A stretch of 5,196 nucleotides of DNA, taken from NCBI GenBank assembly GCA_030605895.1, contig JAUWHL010000193.1, forward strand, positions 1 to 5,196, written 5' to 3'. The stretch comes from Promethearchaeota archaeon. Its GTDB lineage: Archaea; Asgardarchaeota; Lokiarchaeia; Sigyniarchaeales; SOKP01. Positions 5,078 through 5,196 of this stretch are shown piece by piece. A program made the position numbers and the translations under genes. Under the pieces are notes generated by a model. The model ran no database searches and was not told the DNA's origin. It worked only from the letters and a program-made list of their open reading frames with translations. Within the stretch, counting starts at the first letter, position 1, and each line of letters begins with the position of its first letter.

Positions 5078-5196
5078 CTATTTAATCAGATTGATAAAGT
5101 CATCACGAGTTATATCAATATCTTTCAAAATCTTTGTCAATAAACCTCTTCCAATTTTTTCCCCTTTATGATAAGGAACTACAGTAGTGTGCCCTT
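5078..5196 (-). CDS. hicA: HicA/YcfA-type toxin, C-terminal fragment (runs off right edge)
   Basis: HicA toxins are small (about 60-80 residues) double-stranded-RNA-binding-fold mRNA interferases, neutralised by the HicB antitoxin. Only the last 38 residues are in the window. They read GHTTVVPYHKGEKIGRGLLT and then KILKDIDITRDDFINLIK, which matches the family's VPxHxGKxLGxGTLxxILxxxxISxxEF pattern. The catalytic His of the GSHH-like motif would lie upstream of the visible part, so activity cannot be judged. The stop is TAG at 5080-5078. No HicB-like frame is seen downstream on the minus strand within the window, so any partner would have to be beyond the right edge. Solitary HicA-like genes are common in archaea and often mobile or horizontally acquired. 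Confidence 0.8.
   Translation of the reverse strand, partial: GHTTVVPYHKGEKIGRGLLTKILKDIDITRDDFINLIK

Overview
The window is AT-rich and archaeal, and it most likely comes from an Asgard archaeon (Promethearchaeota, Lokiarchaeia-like). The evidence is an archaeal/eukaryotic-type translation factor aIF1A, an Spt5 with NGN and KOW domains, TATA-like boxes about 25-30 nt before probable transcript starts, and a protein joining a longin-like domain to a Roadblock-like domain, a combination typical of Asgard genomes. The lineage is inferred from gene content; no phylogeny was possible here.

Layout. Positions 1-497 (minus strand) hold the N-terminal two fifths or so of an iron-type alcohol dehydrogenase, which runs off the left edge. 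A short AT-rich divergent promoter region separates it from a plus-strand group: a small cupin (686-970, or from about 635 if a non-standard start is used), aIF1A (993-1376) and, after a 126-bp gap with two perfect inverted repeats and a TATA box, Spt5 with an unusual acidic C-terminal tail (1503-2264). A 229-bp AT-rich gap with a strong TATA box leads to the longin-Roadblock protein (2494-3246). Another promoter gap leads to an acyl-CoA dehydrogenase (3434-4717), which ends at a run of ten T residues. From there to about 5055 there is no intact gene, only what looks like a decayed reading frame. A minus-strand HicA/YcfA-type toxin fragment (5078-5196) enters from the right edge.

How the genes fit together. 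aIF1A and Spt5 are core information-processing factors. The cupin shares only a 22-nt gap with aIF1A and may be co-transcribed with it. The acyl-CoA dehydrogenase and alcohol dehydrogenase are redox enzymes of carbon metabolism, apparently in separate transcription units. The longin-Roadblock protein probably belongs to the Asgard small-GTPase regulatory or membrane-trafficking repertoire. The genes do not form one obvious pathway. I see no CRISPR array, tRNA, rRNA or complete mobile element. The points most worth a second look are the two-domain longin-Roadblock protein, the acidic Spt5 tail, the relocated catalytic glutamate of the acyl-CoA dehydrogenase, and the cupin whose conserved-looking N-terminus lacks a standard start codon.
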